Assembly: GCA_030593185.1 (NCBI GenBank)
Contig: JAUVHQ010000097.1
Coordinates: forward strand, 1-7,344
Source: Bacteroidota bacterium
Lineage (GTDB): Bacteria > Bacteroidota > Bacteroidia > Bacteroidales > VadinHA17
DNA: 7,344 bases
Reading direction: 5' to 3'
Numbering within the stretch: the stretch's first letter is position 1; each line of letters opens with the position of its first letter. The notes beneath the pieces are model-generated. The model did not search any database. It saw nothing but the letters and a program-made list of their open reading frames with translations, and had not been told where the DNA came from. Positions 6,278 through 7,344 of this stretch are shown in pieces. The translations under genes were made by a program, and so were the position numbers.

Positions 6278-7120
6278 ATGGTCAAACTTTCTGTTGTAAT
6301 CATCACGTATAACGAAGAAAAAAATATAGCAAGGTGCCTGGAATCGGTAAAAGATCTTGCTGATGAAATAGTGGTTGTGGATTCATTTTCGGAAGACCGT
6401 ACACAGGAAATTTGTTCTGAATATGGTGCCAAAGTATTGAAACACCATTTCACCGGTCATATTGAACAAAAGAACTGGGCTTTTAGTCACGCATCGTTTC
6501 ACCATATCTTATCTATTGATGCAGATGAGGAAGTTTCTGATACACTGAGGAGGTCGATAGCTAAATCAAAACAAAACTGGAATCATGATGGTTATTATTT
6601 CAACCGGATGAACAATTATTGCGGGAAATGGATAAAACATGGAGGCTGGTATCCTGATCAGAAATTAAGGTTAGTTGACAGGCGTAAAGGGCGATGGACA
6701 GGAATTAATCCCCACGACAAATTTGAACTTGTTCCGGTTTCAAAAAAACAAAAGCTTGCCGGTAACCTTCTTCATTATTCATACGCGTCAATACCCGAGC
6801 ACTTAAAACAAATAAACCGTTATACCGAGATCATTGCCACAGGTTATTTTCACGAAGGTATCAGATCAAATTTATTTAAGATCATTTTCAATCCTACCTG
6901 GAAATTTTTCAGGAATTATTTCCTGAGGTTAGGGTTTCTTGATGGTTTTCATGGGATTGTTCTCTATGCCAATGTTGCTTTTGAAACCTTTCTGAAGTAT
7001 ATTAAACTCTGGCAAATAACTAACCAATATAAAAAAGGCCTTCTGGATCTTAATTCTTTGAACAAAAAGAGGGAATATCTTATTGAGAATAATAAGTTGC
7101 TTGATACTTTTCCCAACTAG
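6278..7120 (+). CDS. Family 2 glycosyltransferase, WaaE/KdtX-like (LPS core type)
   Basis: 280-residue GT-A fold enzyme that would transfer a sugar from a nucleotide-sugar donor to a lipid-linked or lipopolysaccharide-core acceptor at the cytoplasmic face of the inner membrane. Seen: the N-terminal nucleotide-binding strand SVVIITYNEEKNI (5-17), IVVVDSFSEDRT (31-42), the metal-binding DADEE at 81-85, and the acceptor-side signature GGWYPDQKLRL at 122-132. The segment 201-245 is rich in aromatic and hydrophobic residues (KFFRNYFLRLGF, FHGIVLYANVAFETF). This is typical of WaaE/KdtX relatives and probably mediates membrane association; it is not a clear transmembrane helix. ATG at 6278 is preferred over the in-frame TTG at 6272 because it puts the family-typical MxxLSVVIITYNEE directly at the N-terminus. 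It is divergent from the sigma gene and no Shine-Dalgarno or TAnnTTTG promoter was found. The exact sugar and acceptor are unknown. Confidence 0.93.
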   Translation: MVKLSVVIITYNEEKNIARCLESVKDLADEIVVVDSFSEDRTQEICSEYGAKVLKHHFTGHIEQKNWAFSHASFHHILSIDADEEVSDTLRRSIAKSKQNWNHDGYYFNRMNNYCGKWIKHGGWYPDQKLRLVDRRKGRWTGINPHDKFELVPVSKKQKLAGNLLHYSYASIPEHLKQINRYTEIIATGYFHEGIRSNLFKIIFNPTWKFFRNYFLRLGFLDGFHGIVLYANVAFETFLKYIKLWQITNQYKKGLLDLNSLNKKREYLIENNKLLDTFPN

Positions 7121-7154
7121 TATCATGTCAAACTTACTATGTCGCAAACCTTAA

Positions 7155-7168
7155 ATTGGCAGTTGGCA
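7155..7168 (-). repeat. Two heptad units beyond the IVP-type gene
   Basis: ATTGGCA at 7155-7161 and GTTGGCA at 7162-7168 are adjacent 7-bp units differing by one base and resembling the GTCGGCA unit of the 801-945 element. They begin 19 bases beyond the stop codon of the four-helix-bundle gene. In that gene's reading direction they appear as TGCCAAC then TGCCAAT, the same orientation as the right-hand array at 918-945. The last units also form part of the palindrome GCAATATTGC (7166-7175). Confidence 0.5.
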
Positions 7169-7187
7169 ATATTGCGATATTTTCTTT

Positions 7188-7344
7188 TCACTGTTTTGGA
7201 CGATACTTCTCGGGATTTTTCACCATATGATTTAACATTCTGCCTACTTCTTCCGACTTGTTACGAAGCTCCCGGTATTCTTCCTGAGAGATATACTTAC
7301 AAGTCTCTGCAAAATCCAGTGAAACTTGAGTTTCAGTGTTTTCC
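7188..7344 (-). CDS. Four-helix-bundle protein, 23S rRNA intervening-sequence (IVP/S23) type, C-terminal part
   Basis: Only the last 51 codons and a TGA stop lie in the window; the N-terminus, perhaps 70 residues, is beyond the right edge. The visible part has the C-terminal signature of PF05635/TIGR02436: SLDFAETCKYISQEEYREL, then EVGRMLNHMVKNPEKY, ending RPKQ. The alternating helical pattern suits the last two helices of the bundle. Family members are encoded in intervening sequences of some bacterial 23S rRNA genes, but in Bacteroidota they are common as free-standing genes of unknown function. Avd, the accessory protein of diversity-generating retroelements, is a structural relative. No rRNA sequence flanks the visible end, so this one appears free-standing. 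A heptad repeat lies just past its stop. The family call is firm for so short a piece; the function is unknown. Confidence 0.85.
   Translation of the reverse strand, partial: ENTETQVSLDFAETCKYISQEEYRELRNKSEEVGRMLNHMVKNPEKYRPKQ

Noticed and set aside
7168..7188. AATAT-TGCG-ATATT hairpin followed by T-rich sequence, considered as a terminator for the glycosyltransferase
   Set aside because: The stem is five A/T pairs only, too weak to call, and it overlaps the heptad region.

Overview
The window looks like chromosomal DNA from a member of the Bacteroidota, probably the Bacteroidales/Marinilabiliales side, though I cannot place the genus. The reasons are: AT-rich intergenic DNA without Shine-Dalgarno sequences, a TAnnTTTG-type -7 element ahead of uvrA, an ECF sigma factor overlapping a membrane-anchored protein with a C-terminal PorT-like barrel domain, and GTC/GGCA heptad repeats next to a stand-alone four-helix-bundle (23S rRNA intervening-sequence type) gene.

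Layout. Four genes run on the minus strand. In reading order they are an ECF sigma factor (5449-6000), a one-base-overlapping gene for a putative anti-sigma/outer-membrane-barrel fusion (4013-5449), uvrA (1045-3906) and a LOG-family nucleotide phosphoribohydrolase (18-731). A WaaE/KdtX-like family 2 glycosyltransferase (6278-7120) is divergent from the sigma factor across about 277 bp that hold two clear inverted repeats. At the right edge a minus-strand gene enters the window. It is too short to be caught as a long reading frame, but its last 51 codons (7188-7343) are recognisably the C-terminus of a four-helix-bundle/IVP protein.

How the parts fit. The sigma factor and its overlapping partner form one regulatory cassette that plausibly senses the cell envelope. 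uvrA (nucleotide excision repair) and the LOG protein are ordinary housekeeping genes and look independently transcribed. The glycosyltransferase probably acts on lipopolysaccharide core or another surface glycan.

Least expected content. (1) The 313-bp gap between the LOG gene and uvrA holds two arrays of 7-bp units in opposite orientation (801-831 and 918-945) around an 86-bp core, which looks like a small non-autonomous element. The same kind of heptad lies 19 bp beyond the stop of the IVP-type gene at 7155-7168. This suggests, without proving, that the IVP-type gene and the heptads belong to one mobile or regulatory system. (2) The sigma-linked protein combines an inner-membrane helix with an outer-membrane-type barrel domain, a topology that would have to span the whole envelope.
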